Source of the DNA: Lineus longissimus
Lineage: Eukaryota > Nemertea > Pilidiophora > Heteronemertea > Lineidae
Assembly (NCBI RefSeq): GCF_910592395.1
Contig: NC_088312.1
Location: forward strand, 21,709,292 to 21,773,291
DNA length: 64,000 nucleotides
Direction: 5' to 3'
Below, piece by piece: positions 24,895-37,090 of this stretch. Under the pieces are notes generated by a model. That model saw only the letters and a program-made list of their open reading frames with translations, searched no databases and was not told where the DNA came from. Positions within the stretch are counted from its first letter, which is position 1, and each line of letters starts with the position of its first letter. The position numbers and the translations under genes were made by a program.

Positions 24895-26434
24895 CCTCAC
24901 CCAAAGTCCGAATTTTCCTCTGCCACAAACGCCAATCTGGATCAAAAAGAAATTTATGTTTCGATCGCCTTAGGCTGAAAGCATCCGATAAACATGATGA
25001 AAAAGGTGTCTCACTTGTTAGATGTACGATATTAGCTCCTTTGAAATATCCATGAGAGAAGCTTATAGCTTTGTTAAAACCTCACCAGACGCTTCTTAAG
25101 ATAAAACACAGCGTCTCTTACTAATGTATTGCGTTAAATTAGTTCGAAAATGTTAGAATACAAAACTGTGAGCATTGGATTGCGTTGGTGGACATGGAGA
25201 GTGCATTATTGACAAATATTACAGGCCACCATGATAAGTGTGGAAGAAATCATGCTAGTAGGCGGCAACTGGAGAAGATGTCTTCAGAAGTGAGTGGTCA
25301 AGATAAAAAAACACGGTACTTTTCGATGTTATTCAGTATCAGTATCCGCTATTAAAAATGTCATACCACGGCCTCGATCTAGAAAATTAGCCCTATAGCT
25401 CAAACTATCTGGTGAGTTTTTCTTGTAAATTCTCAGTGTTAGCTGTAATTTCACTTCCTTTGGAATTGGTTGATTAACGATACCTCTCCATGTTTAAAGA
25501 CATTCAAGCATTTACACTTTGGATTGCATGCTGCATGATTAACTAAAAAGACGTATCCACCAACATTAATCACACGATTTCATTAGTAATATATTGTAAT
25601 TAATCAGCCCATTAATCAGCTAGATTAGCACTACCCATTCCACTAATTTTGGTGCAATCTCTCCCTTGCCACCAATTCTTGGTTGGTTCAGGGAGTGTGT
25701 CAACCATGAGTTTAATTCAATAAATTTAGGCTAAAGAATTCTGATTATCAATTTAACTCTGTCATTTGCCCCATGCCATATTTCATTTTTCAATGTCTCC
25801 GATTTGAACAAAAACATAAATCAAAGTTTAAGATTAAATATTTAACCAAGCAGTATCCAAGAATGGCTTATTGCACAGCGGTATCAATAGTTTGATCATT
25901 CCAAGTCGTGGTGCGGTCAACTTTACTTTGAATTCCAAAATGCTACATATCCAATACACTCCGAATGTGTGAGAAGTTCTTTTCTCCACAGTGTCGCCGC
26001 GGGCAAAGTAACTTCCCACCAATTAGAGCCGAGAGCAGAAACAGTTAGCTAATTTGTGTTGTCGTTTCTATGCGTACGTTAGTAAATAAGTGCCTTGTTT
26101 AATTCACTTGGGAAGAAAAAATGAATATTCAATTTCAATGTCGGGGAAACATGCCTACTCTATTTTCTCTGAGGGATCAAATGCTAACTCAATGCTAGTG
26201 GAAATATAAGCCTCTCCTGGCATTCGTGGGGATATCCAAGGACACAGCGGGACGTTGTGTTTCTGTTTCGAAAATAGTTATTCTTGCACATCAGTGCGCC
26301 AAGTGATTCATGTGAATGTACATATTGGGATTCTGGGAGTATCGAATAGCTGTCTTTGGCAAAAGTTAATTAACCAACGCTAGCATACAAGGCGACTGTT
26401 AGCCTGACTAATAAGCTCGATTGGATCGCGGATT

Positions 26435-26605
26435 ACCGGTGTGACAGCGGATATAGTCCCCCTGGAGTCATAGTCCGGTAGCATTGTATTTGACCAATTA
26501 AGCAGCATGATCTATTGTACCGCTAACCCTAACCAAAACATTTAGCAATGCGGGCTATTGTTACACGGACTATCAGCCCTAGGACTACTATCCCTTGCAC
26601 ACCGG
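26435..26605. mobile_element. 171-bp MITE-like element, copy 1
   Basis: It starts accggtgtg and ends cacaccgg, giving a terminal inverted repeat. The inner halves (ccggtgtg..atagtcc and the reverse complement ccggtgtg..tagtcc, plus an inner atagtccg pair) extend the symmetry, so most of the element can fold back on itself. The copy at 62798-62968 has the same length with five substitutions and no gaps, about 97% identity. The centre contains gctaaccctaacc, a telomere-like motif. There is no coding capacity. The flanking bases do not show a clear target-site duplication. Confidence 0.8.
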
Positions 26606-29600
26606 CCGTATGATCATTTTACGAAATGAAACTCACTTCGGAAGACACTGGTTTGCACGATTTATACCATTGCAGATATCAAGAATTAAAAAAGATAAGT
26701 CTTCATTATTCTTGCTGATATTAACTAAGTAAGATGAGTCGATTAAGTTTTAAACGTGTTCTTGCCAAGATTCATGTATTTATCCTATGCATGATTTGAG
26801 ATGATTACTCAAAGTCACCCTAAAAGGGCATACTAATTCACTAGCTCACTTAATTAGGCCACTCTGAGTTTTTGGCTCTTATGTTGATGTAAGAAAGTTA
26901 TGAATTGTTAGGTATCTCATCCAGCAGGATATTGGAAATGAAATTGATAACTTTACAACTCAAATAAAATGGGTACCATGCTCGGTCAGTATTCTTAATG
27001 AGGCCTACAAATTCTGAGTAAATGAAGTTTTCTATCAATTTCCGACTCTTAAAGTGATCCTTTTTGTTCAGATTATTTGGGCCAGAGCAAAAAGGAAATG
27101 GGTGTTGGCTCAGATATGTAACAGGGAATGGCTCATCGCCACCGCTTCTTATCTGAATCATGTCATGATCAAAAATTGAAATTGATTTTACTTCAAGCAC
27201 AAAAAGATACTAACTCCATTGAGAAGATCCGTTTGGTTATCATGCAACTTGGGAAGAGATGTTAGCACGAATTCTCCTTTCTCTTTCTTTAGTTTGTCTT
27301 GTCCAACTGCAACTCATTTTCCCGTCAAGTTTTTAACGAAATAGAATATTGAATAGAACTTTTCTTTTCAAAGTGAATTCTGCGTTAATGCAACCAAAAG
27401 ATAAGAAAGATCTTCAGTGACTTTTGAATATCAATCACTGTACCCTTTGAATTGCTTTCAGCTTTCGGAAAGAGCAGCATTCAAGCGGTTATTTTCACTT
27501 CCCTTCAGTAGCGCGCGAGTTAAATTATTAAGGAAATTGGACCTCTCTGCTCCAGCTACGTGACAAGACCTGTTTCTGTTCAAACTGGACTAGGCTATGG
27601 CTGTTACATTGCTTCAGCTCTGCGAAGTTTACTACTTTGTAATTCATTAAATGAAATAAAGAATCTTTTAAAACTAACTACATCAGGTCAGACCAATGAC
27701 CCAAAGCACAGCTTACTTTTATGCTAATCTGTGAACCACCTTTTGTGGAGTATAAGTAGTTTTAGATTTTATAAAGTAAGTTGGAAGTGAAGAAATGATT
27801 ATTTTCGATGTTTGTTACATGAAGTCGTCATCTTTCGCTGGTGAACGACCGATCGAACAAATAAAGCAAGTTAATTGATTACACAGTTGGTTCACCTAGT
27901 GATATAGTCGTATATACAAAACATGGCCTCTCCAACTCGTCACCATCGCCAACTTCCTGCCCTTTGGTCTTTTTCATTTCGGTGCATGGTGGACATTTTC
28001 TACAACGTAACTTCTCCGATGATGGTGACTTAATGGCTATTTTCTCATCGCTTTAAGGCAGCATAACACGCATAATCCATGACAAACGGTCTCATCATAT
28101 ATCATTACTCGCTTTATCTTCTGTACTGATGGGTGCGATGCGTTAATTCGCTGTCTTTGTGGAAAGGAAACGGTGCGATCTATAGGATGCTTTTTATAAC
28201 GAAGTCGATAATGATGTCTTTTAGTCAGGTTGCTATGCAGTAATGAGGCTGAAAGGAACTTGAGACGGCGAAATATGGAAATCATACATAAAAGCTGTTT
28301 ACAGTGTCATCACCGCCAGCCAAGGTTGCCTGAATGGGGCATTGTATTAGCAGGATCGAGGGAACCAACCTCTCCATGTTCATAGTCCATATGCGACTAA
28401 TACCCAGAGCTATGTAAACTGACACATTTCTGAGCCACATTATTTTTGCGATTCGGGAAAATATCTTAGAGAAATTACAAATTTTGCAGTCTTTTATTGT
28501 TATGGTTTTTCTGGTCGTCCTGAACCATCGTTTCTGAGAATCGGATGAGGCGTGGGGACTTCTTACAACAAATTAATCTTCCTGACCCATTTTTTATTAT
28601 AATCTAACTAAGCTTGGGTACAAAACCTCATAATAGTTAACCTGAACCAACTTTATTTTGGAAATATGAGGCATTGGGATACAACAAACAGGTCTTCTTG
28701 AACAAAAATTACAACTGTACATGTATTATAAAAATATCGGAGTTTGTGACAATCCACAGCAAACTAGATTTCCTAAGCCAACTCTATTCTAGAAAATCGG
28801 AGAATGTGGGATATCAGTCTGCGTGAACTAACTCTAACGGTTGCAGACTCTGAGCCTTGGTGACATCACCAAACTGTAATAAACCAACGGACATAATATG
28901 TCTCAGTGCCTTCCTAGATATCTGCTAAAGCCATATAGCCACTATAGCCTATTCACTAAATCAATAGCATTCAATAGGCGTCGGATCAATGTCGGTGATC
29001 AAGGATGACCCATGAGAGTTTAGATTTCTACTGAGTTGATGACGTTATAGTAAAAGCGTTGATTCTTATAGACCCATGCTACAGCTATTAACCTCAACAT
29101 CAAAGACTGGTGCATGAGTATGTACATAATAGACACTATAACGCTGCGTGGGCTGTCATATAAAGATATAAAGATAATCAATTCTCTTTTCCTTTGGTTC
29201 CTAAACACAATCATACAAAGGGAAGACTGTTTGTGGTTTGTGTATATCAGCATCGCAGTTTTATAGCAGTCAATAAATCTGTTTAGCTGTTAGCAATCAC
29301 ATCATAATCAAATGGCTTTAGTATATAGTTGGATAGGCATTGCCGTAGTTCTGACGAGAAGACTTGTTTATCACACAGCGAAACAGTAGTGAAAAACAGC
29401 AAACAGGTCGAATCAAATTTCCCATGAATAAATTCAGGACACTTCATTGTAAAAATCAAAGCCTTATTTGAGACAAGATGCCTTATTCAAATGTAGCATA
29501 GACGTAAATGTTACATGGTAAAAAAATATTTCATGGGAATCTGGTACTTCGATAGAGAATACATGTACTGTGTGTTTAATTGGCGTTAAACTAACAGAAC

Positions 29601-32600
29601 CCGTTAGAGACCGGCTACTTTGTGCTCAATGTAACACATGTTATCTTCAAGGAGAGCCCTTCAGTTATAACACTGCCTCCACCGAATACATTATCCAACA
29701 TATACAACAAAATATCGCTTTCCGTCCTTGATTGGATCTTATAAGCCATTTAATGTTGCATATCTGACAACATCGTTTTATGCTTTGACATTATATTGAT
29801 TGGAGACTTCCCAATGTTGTCTTCGTACGATAGAAATGTACGCTATAGACAAGCTGGTACAGTATGGGCTCCGAAGACGAGATCGTCTTGGTACGAGACG
29901 CTGTAGTGTATGTCCTCTTGTTGTGCTGAAGTACTGGCGGCGAACTCTTGTCTACGAAGGCAAACTGTGAAGATAATGGGTTATAAACGAGGGCAGCGAA
30001 CCAACTGGAAAATAACATAAAAGGGTGGAGATGGCGTGCAGGATAGATTGGACGGAAATTAAGCAATGAATAGGAATGATCTCCGTCTCGTGCAAGCGCT
30101 GGTCACTGTGATGGTGTATTTTCACTGATTTAGTTTTTTTATGCACAGATCCATTGCCTTATTTAAAACTGTTAGGTTGCCCTTTAAAGTAATGATCAGA
30201 TAGCTGGCCAGGTTTAAGAGTATAGAAACTGGTTTGGGAAGACTCGTCTCGAACTAACCTCAGGGTTGCTGAAAATATTTAGAACCGGTTTAAAGCAATG
30301 AATACATATAGGTTCCATATATATGTACCACGCGAGCTGGTCACATTCCTCTTGGAACACGATGACGAACATCAAGTATCACATTGATTTGTGATTTGTG
30401 CTGCCAATAACGCCGGCACACTTTATAATACTGCTTATAATGAGAAGGCAGGGTTGATGAGTGCACTCCCATTCTCTAAGCTACGATAATATTCAGGCAT
30501 ATTCTCACTGTCAGTTTCAATTTAGCCGCATTACTGTACTTGGCGTTCTCGCAATATTATTGGACTGAAAGTAATCACGACCATAGATTCGTACTCACTT
30601 TGGGAATAACATTACACCATATTATTCATTTTCACTCAGAGGTGTGAGGAAAGTTTTAAATCTCGAGCCGTTTAATTACATTTCCAATGATATAATATTT
30701 TGCATGTGGTGTCTGTCACAGGTTCGTTTACGGTGTTTACACGTTGGATCAGTCACTTTGCCTTTTTAAAAAGGAAGGGCGCAATTGACCAGGAATCTTT
30801 ACACTTCTATGGTGGTGGCTAGAGAAGAGAGAGCGTTTCCTCAAAGGTCACTGAAAACAAGTTATCGAGCACCGCACCACCACCACTACCAGCAATAAAC
30901 TAGCTGTGATCCTGGTCTAATTAGTAGATGTTTAAGATATGGGGTTTAGTTGTGGTATTCTTCCTGTTAATATATCTCTCATTTCTTGACAGCTGACCTC
31001 CGCACGCCGGGACCCTGTTTCCCGCCCCAAACAGCGTCATCGCAATTGGATCAGGCGCCTATGAGCTAGCATAACAAGACTAACCTGTCACTCGGCGGTG
31101 GCCGGGTTACTCGATCTCATCGAGAGACGAGCCTGGCCCAATGATGTCACCTCACCGTGATAGATGACCGCGTGAGGAAGTCTCAAGCAGCTTGGCAATC
31201 ACGCCAACACGGCACATCGACCAAATCTACCCGACAATATTATCCCCTTTATTAAGCTTCCCCCATTCAGAAACTCACAAGCAACGTCAATCACCGAGTC
31301 AATTACCGTGGCATGACTTGGCTCCGGGGTTACTACGGAAGCTGGATAGCAGGGAAGCATGATCTAGCAGGATCCCGCCAAATGTCACGGCGTATATTAA
31401 TCACCAAAGTTACCAAACCATATTTAGGGCCATGAGATTGGCGACAGTGAAACAATCAAGTCTACTGAAAGCGTGTCTATGGTTTCCAGGCCTGTCGAAA
31501 GACATTAAATGTATATTCAGTACAAGTCACGTCATTGTATTGTGATTCACCATGCATATTGATCACCTGTCACTTCAGTACATTCTTTATGTATCTCATT
31601 TCTGTTGGTATGTCAGTCACTTTCTACTTATTCTGTTAGCAAGGTTAATATCAATTCATTATTTCGTTATCGCGGATAGTCTGATAGAGACCAATGCATA
31701 CTTAGTCACATTCATCCGTAAGTGCACATACTTTGAAGGGACAAGTAACTTCCCACGCATGTTTCGCCATTCTGTTCCGCAATGAAGTAAGTTGCTGACG
31801 AGAATTGTTTCCATAAACTTTGTTTTTACGATAATTTCCGACGATTGCCTGGACTTTGTGAAGTGACCGATACCTTGTTACGGGGGAATCTGAGTTGAGG
31901 TGTCCGTCACGAAGGAGAGCAACACCAAGACTTTGGCTTCATTTATCTTCACGACCCATCTTATCTGTCATATATATGTCCAATGCGAAATCCTTCGTAG
32001 TGTATCGATGTTTCCATATCCCAGCTTTTTTGAAGTGCAGCACAGTTTTAACCTGATAAGATGTATTTTAAGGGACATATTGGTCTGTGGGAAAAGTAAC
32101 AGAAATACTTCGAGATATTTAACTTTGTATAATGTCGGATTTTTAAAAACTTACTGAAAGTTCCCAAAGCTCTGCGTTCTCAAAGAGAAGGGAGGCCACG
32201 GCTTGACCAGGCATGGAAAAGGGTCAGTATAGGAAATGGATGAAACGCGAAGATACATCACATCGTCTAGTGAAGAAACGCCTTCAACGTTTTATCAATG
32301 TATTAGGTTGTCATCACATGGCCATGCGTGAGCGTCGACTGACTCAACCTAACATGGAAAACGGTTGATATTTAGATGAGTTTGGGCACAGTGATGGAGT
32401 AACACTTGGAGTGGTGACACCGGCAGCGGCATAATCATTAATATAATGATATCCATCGTTCCGTGTCTAGCCGAAATGTAGTCGTCACTGTTAGCAGGCT
32501 TTGAAGTCACTGATTACCATGACTCCTACCGGGCGAGTCAATGGCTAGCGTAGCCTCGTCTTGATCGAGTAGCTTACCACCCGCGGGAACCCACGCAACA

Positions 32601-35192
32601 CTGGTTGGCTTACGTTCCAAAAATGACAATCAAATGGAAATAGTCTCTTCGGGGAGTTCCTGATAATACGCCGGGTTCTACGGGGGTCTAATCATACCGA
32701 GGCGATCAGTGAGTTCAACAACGACCCGATGGGGCGAAAACGTAATGGAGGGACTAATGGTCCATGTGAATCGTGACATAGCGCTTAATTGAGGTGAACT
32801 GTAGCTGTCAAATGTTTAAGGCGAAGACTGATAGCTATTATAGTGGAAAAATGACCGCACTTCATCAATCTTCAAAGCAATTTATGTCGATATCATGCAA
32901 GGTAGAATTACCGAAAATACTTGAGTTATATGAATTAGGATGATTTGATCGACATCGAACATGTTGATATTGGCCTTCTCTTATCAATGATTAAACGCTT
33001 TAATCCTTCTTTTTCATATGAGTGTCTTGTTGGTAATCAAAAGAGGAGTAGAGCGGTTATAAAGATCTCGTTAAAGCTTCGTTATCAAACACAAAAATGC
33101 CATCTCGTTAAGTATAAAGCGCCACAGTTCAAAATGATTGATTTGAGTTATTTTCACCAATTTGCTCTCACGCGAAAGCGCTGTGTCCCGAGGGCGATTG
33201 CAGTGCTATTAAATGGATTTCAGAATATTCAGTCTGCAATTTCGTCCGTTATGTGTATTTTACTTAAGGAAGCGATCGGACATCTCGCCCATATGATTAA
33301 GGAGGTCAACTATGGCCAGAATGGACTTCTTCCCTACAATATAGAAGCTCATGGTTGTGACTTTGTCCTTTATACAGTAGGACCAGATTGGGTTGTCAAA
33401 TAAAACAATCTCTCTCTCCGTGCAGCGCAGATATTATCTTAAGATCAGCGTCCATGTTTTCCCATCACAACAGAGTTATGTAGGGCTGTGGCCTGAAATT
33501 GAAAGAACAAATTGAAGGGAGAACACTGCCACAGCCACACAAAAACAGCTTTTATGATTTGGCAGCAGAACATTACATTCAACTCTGCAACAACCAGATC
33601 AGTTCCAACTTGCCTCTAACTTGCAATTTTCAAGATTGAATCAAGCAGCGTAGAGTCTTAACAAAAACACTGACGTGTCGCTTCAAAAAATGTTTGATTG
33701 CAAAATTGCTAGCCGTATCAATTACTGGTCCAACAACTCTGAGACATGTTAAAAGGTTTCCGTCCCATGAACATGATCATTTGCACCGAAACATGAAACC
33801 AATCGACCCATTTGAAAGAGCCTTCTCATTTGTCTCCAAGCTATCGGTGATTACGTCCGCACTTCCATGTCGCCTGGTCCAAGCCACAATAAAGGCAACA
33901 TTAAAAGAACGTTAGCCAATTCCAGCTCGAGGTGGAAACGACTTAATGCAATACTGATGTTTGTCCCGATAACAGCCCCCGCCATGATCAACAATTAAGA
34001 ACAATCTCGCATTTTTATTCAGAAGTTTCTCCCACAGTTTCGCATCATGACCTGAGGTACAATCGCACATTCTCAACTCATTTTCCAAGTCGTTGCTTTT
34101 GACACAGAACTAGAGGCGAATCGAGATGACGTTTCTTTCGTCTTGCGGCAATTGTGGAAAAAAGTGACGCATGGCAGCAATTGATAAAATTGATTATAGC
34201 GAACGCAGGTGATTACTGGGATGAAATTTCACGTCTTGGCAACGCCTTCGTCGCCTCAGATAATGGTAGAATGTAATATGGGGAAACTCAACTGGCAGCT
34301 GGGCGCATTAGCCTGATTGGTTTGGCTTCGATTCAAAGGTGTATCCTCACAGTCTGAATAATATTCTTGGTGTCGGGTAATAGCTTGTAATAGCCTGTTG
34401 AAGTGACGGCGGTTTGTGTGAACGGCAGCTGATGCTTGGTTTGGGAAGCCATGACATTTAAAGCGAAATATCAGGTTAAGCATACCAAATAGAAGAATGA
34501 AAAACTCAAATTGGCTAAACACATTTCTATCTTGTTTGTTTTATTGGTGTTTCTTGGGTGGATGATTTGGTGTCTGAAACTGCATCAACTACTTTTATGT
34601 CATTCTCTGTGAAAAAGCTCTGTAACGAGCTGACAAGGACTTGGCAATTGCAGTGGAGGGAAGATAAGGCATGTTATGTTCTGTTAGAACGTAAACTTTG
34701 GTTATTGGTGTTTTTTGCGCCTCCCCAGAATTATCCGGTCACAATCTTATAACATTTTTTTTCAATCCGTATTTTTGTGTAGGGGAGATTTTTTTGGCAG
34801 CATTTTATCACAAACAAACCTGTCGGATCGGAATAATAGTTGTTGCTATTTCTAAAGCAAATATTTCATTATTTGCATCCAAAGCTTCGCACGTTCAGAC
34901 ATTGAATGCAACAGAAATTGTGCAAGTGCGTTTATTATTTAGTTCCGGATCCTGAATGCTAATACACTCAATTGTAAGTTTCGATTCTGAATCTTGATGC
35001 TGAAGAACGAAGCGAGCCAAATCAATTTGGATTCATTGAAACTGGCAACTTGGAAAACATATCTATCTGTCGGAATCTTTCAATAGTGAACGTATGAAGA
35101 TGAAGATCGTAAACTCAAAGAAGTAGAAATCAGTATGTTAGACACGTCACTCTCGTCGATTGAAAGTCTTTTGGAAAAAAGAAACTTTTAAA
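26606..35192. other. Gene-poor tract
   Basis: No recognisable exon. The 152-codon plus-strand frame at 32945-33403 is the longest and matches nothing I know. Stretches near 31000-31450 and 32500-32800 are richer in G and C than their surroundings but show no open frame with family resemblance. They could be conserved non-coding DNA. Confidence 0.4.
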
Positions 35193-35516
35193 TCAAATTG
35201 AACCAAAGTTATCTCCGAAGCGTAGCTGAATATATCTGATGCTTGTTTTGCAATTCCATGTCTTTGGAGCTTGAGATACTCCTGGTCATAGTTGATCGAT
35301 CAAGTATCAAGTTTCGCAACATTTCGAAACGACGAAGTACCAAGTAGTGTTCTCAAATTGAACCAAAGTTATCTCCGAAGCGTAGCTGAATATATCTGAT
35401 GCTTGTTTTTCAATTCCATGTCTTTGGAGCTTGAGATACTCCATGTCATGGTTGATCGATCAAGTATCAAGTTTCGCAACATTTCGAAACGACGAAGTAC
35501 CAAGCGGTGTTCTCAA
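35193..35516 (+). repeat. 160-bp tandem duplication, two copies
   Basis: The units at 35193-35352 and 35353-35512 differ at only about six positions, roughly 96% identity; a few bases of a third unit (tctcaa) follow. Each unit contains gatcgatcaag and a tttcgcaacatttcgaaacg block. No coding frame is conserved across the units. Confidence 0.92.
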
Positions 35517-36305
35517 GTCCTGCGCAAATCCATTAACTCGTAGATCGGTGATTTTCATAATTAGTAGCACGTGGGATCAGGAAGATCGTCGTCGGCAAAT
35601 ATACATATTTTCATTCGTACTTTGCCGTTTGGAGACCTACATAAAATGAAAAATGCGAAAGATTCCTATCTTGTACCATAGGTGCTGTCAAGTGTAGATT
35701 AGAGCAAGTTACTTGTGGCAAAATGAAATTATCTGGCAGTGATTACTTTAGAAATCTGTAGACCGAAAAACCTCAGAAACAACAACTTTTGTGTGGGGCT
35801 GTTCCGTATGCATTGCGCATCACACCAGATCCCCTGATGTATCTGTTCGAACGTCATTCATCATCATTCATCACTTATTCTAAGCTAAATGATGCGAGAG
35901 GTATTGACGTTTATGGATGCGTTCAGCAGGTTTGTGTCAAATACCGAAGACGTGTTTCGCATGGGAAGAGTCGTTTAGCAGTTTTATCGCGGTTTTGTGG
36001 CAATTGTCGCTTCTCAATCAAACTTTTTCTAACGGAAATTAACTGGAAAAATCTTTCAGAATCATAAACGTCCGGGTAATTTTCTGTTAAACAGTGAAGA
36101 AAATTGGACGACTCAGGCACAATGATTGCAATATTTGGTCATTGCTGATAAGTTTTTATGTTGCTTTACCCTGTACAATGACCCTAAATCGCTTTGCATT
36201 TATTCACAAGACTCTAATCCAGGAACACGTCTCTGTAGAAACTAAGAAGGGCACATTCCACGCTGCCCCTGGACATTTGAGGCCAGGTAAGACTACTAGT
36301 ACCTA

Positions 36306-37090
36306 AAGTGGAACTTTTTCACAACTTCCTCAGTTTTCATGAACTAATAAAAAAAGGCACCCGAAAACCCATCCGTATCAGGTAGTTTGAAAACGATCTG
36401 TCAGCGTCATAACTGCTAATAAGACGATCGGATAAGGAGTTTTCACCGTTAGTTTGGAAACCATTAAGGGTGCAATGATCGCCATGATAGAACTACCTGA
36501 CATGATTTGAAAAGTTCTCTTTCTCGCAACTCGCCCACTTACGCCCTGACTTAACCTCGAGATACCCAACCAATAAGATGTTCAATAGCCTCTGGCTTTG
36601 TACCCATTTAATAGACCCTGTCATTACCAATACAGGGAAAAGAAAGTAAGTGCTTACTTAAATCTCGAGAAACCCAACCATCAAGATACGTCCAATAGCA
36701 TTTGTACGTTAGCAGACCCTGCCATTACCATTACAGGAAAAAAAAGCAAGTTGACCCTTCTGAGCTATTGCTATTTCAAGCAAAGTGGAACTTTTTTCGC
36801 CTTTTCGACACTTTCGATTCATTAACTAAGCCAGAACTCAATCACCCGAAAACAACCTCCCGAAGTTTGAAAGCAATTTTTTGGCGTCGTGACAGCGATA
36901 AGACGACCTGACCAGCTCAACGTGTCTGAAGAAACTTTTAACCATCGGAAAAACTAGTCTTCGCAGGTACTCTGAAAACCATTACGTGTGGCATGATCGC
37001 GATAGAACTTCCTGACAGGTTCTCAAAAGATATCTTTCAACAATACTCCCAAGTCCGCGATGACTTTAACTCAAGATACTGAACCAAGAT
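36306..37090 (+). repeat. Decayed complex tandem repeat
   Basis: An outer unit of about 477 bp (starting aagtggaacttttt at 36306 and again at 36783) contains alignable stretches such as agtttgaaa, ataagacga, gaaaccatta and gatagaact.cctgaca. Inside it, a second repeat of about 108 bp (ctcgaga.acccaacca at 36556 and 36664, both running into gaccctg.cattacca.tacagg) is nested, with a further weak copy near 37071. It looks like an eroded satellite-type array. Confidence 0.65.

Larger units (their letters stand above)
9493..26434. other. Long gene-poor tract with scattered repeats
   Basis: I recognise no coding exon in these 17 kb. Open frames are short (at most 141 codons, minus strand at 22684-23109) and resemble no family I know. 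The tract holds several short dispersed or tandem repeats, listed separately, and AT-rich filler. Introns or untranslated exons of unseen genes cannot be excluded by eye. Confidence 0.45.

Noticed and set aside
26535-26550. ctaaccctaacc as an interstitial telomere repeat
   Set aside because: Only two units, and it lies inside the 171-bp element in both copies, so it belongs to that element.
32945-33403. 152-codon plus-strand frame
   Set aside because: AT-rich codon content without any recognisable motif; treated as chance.
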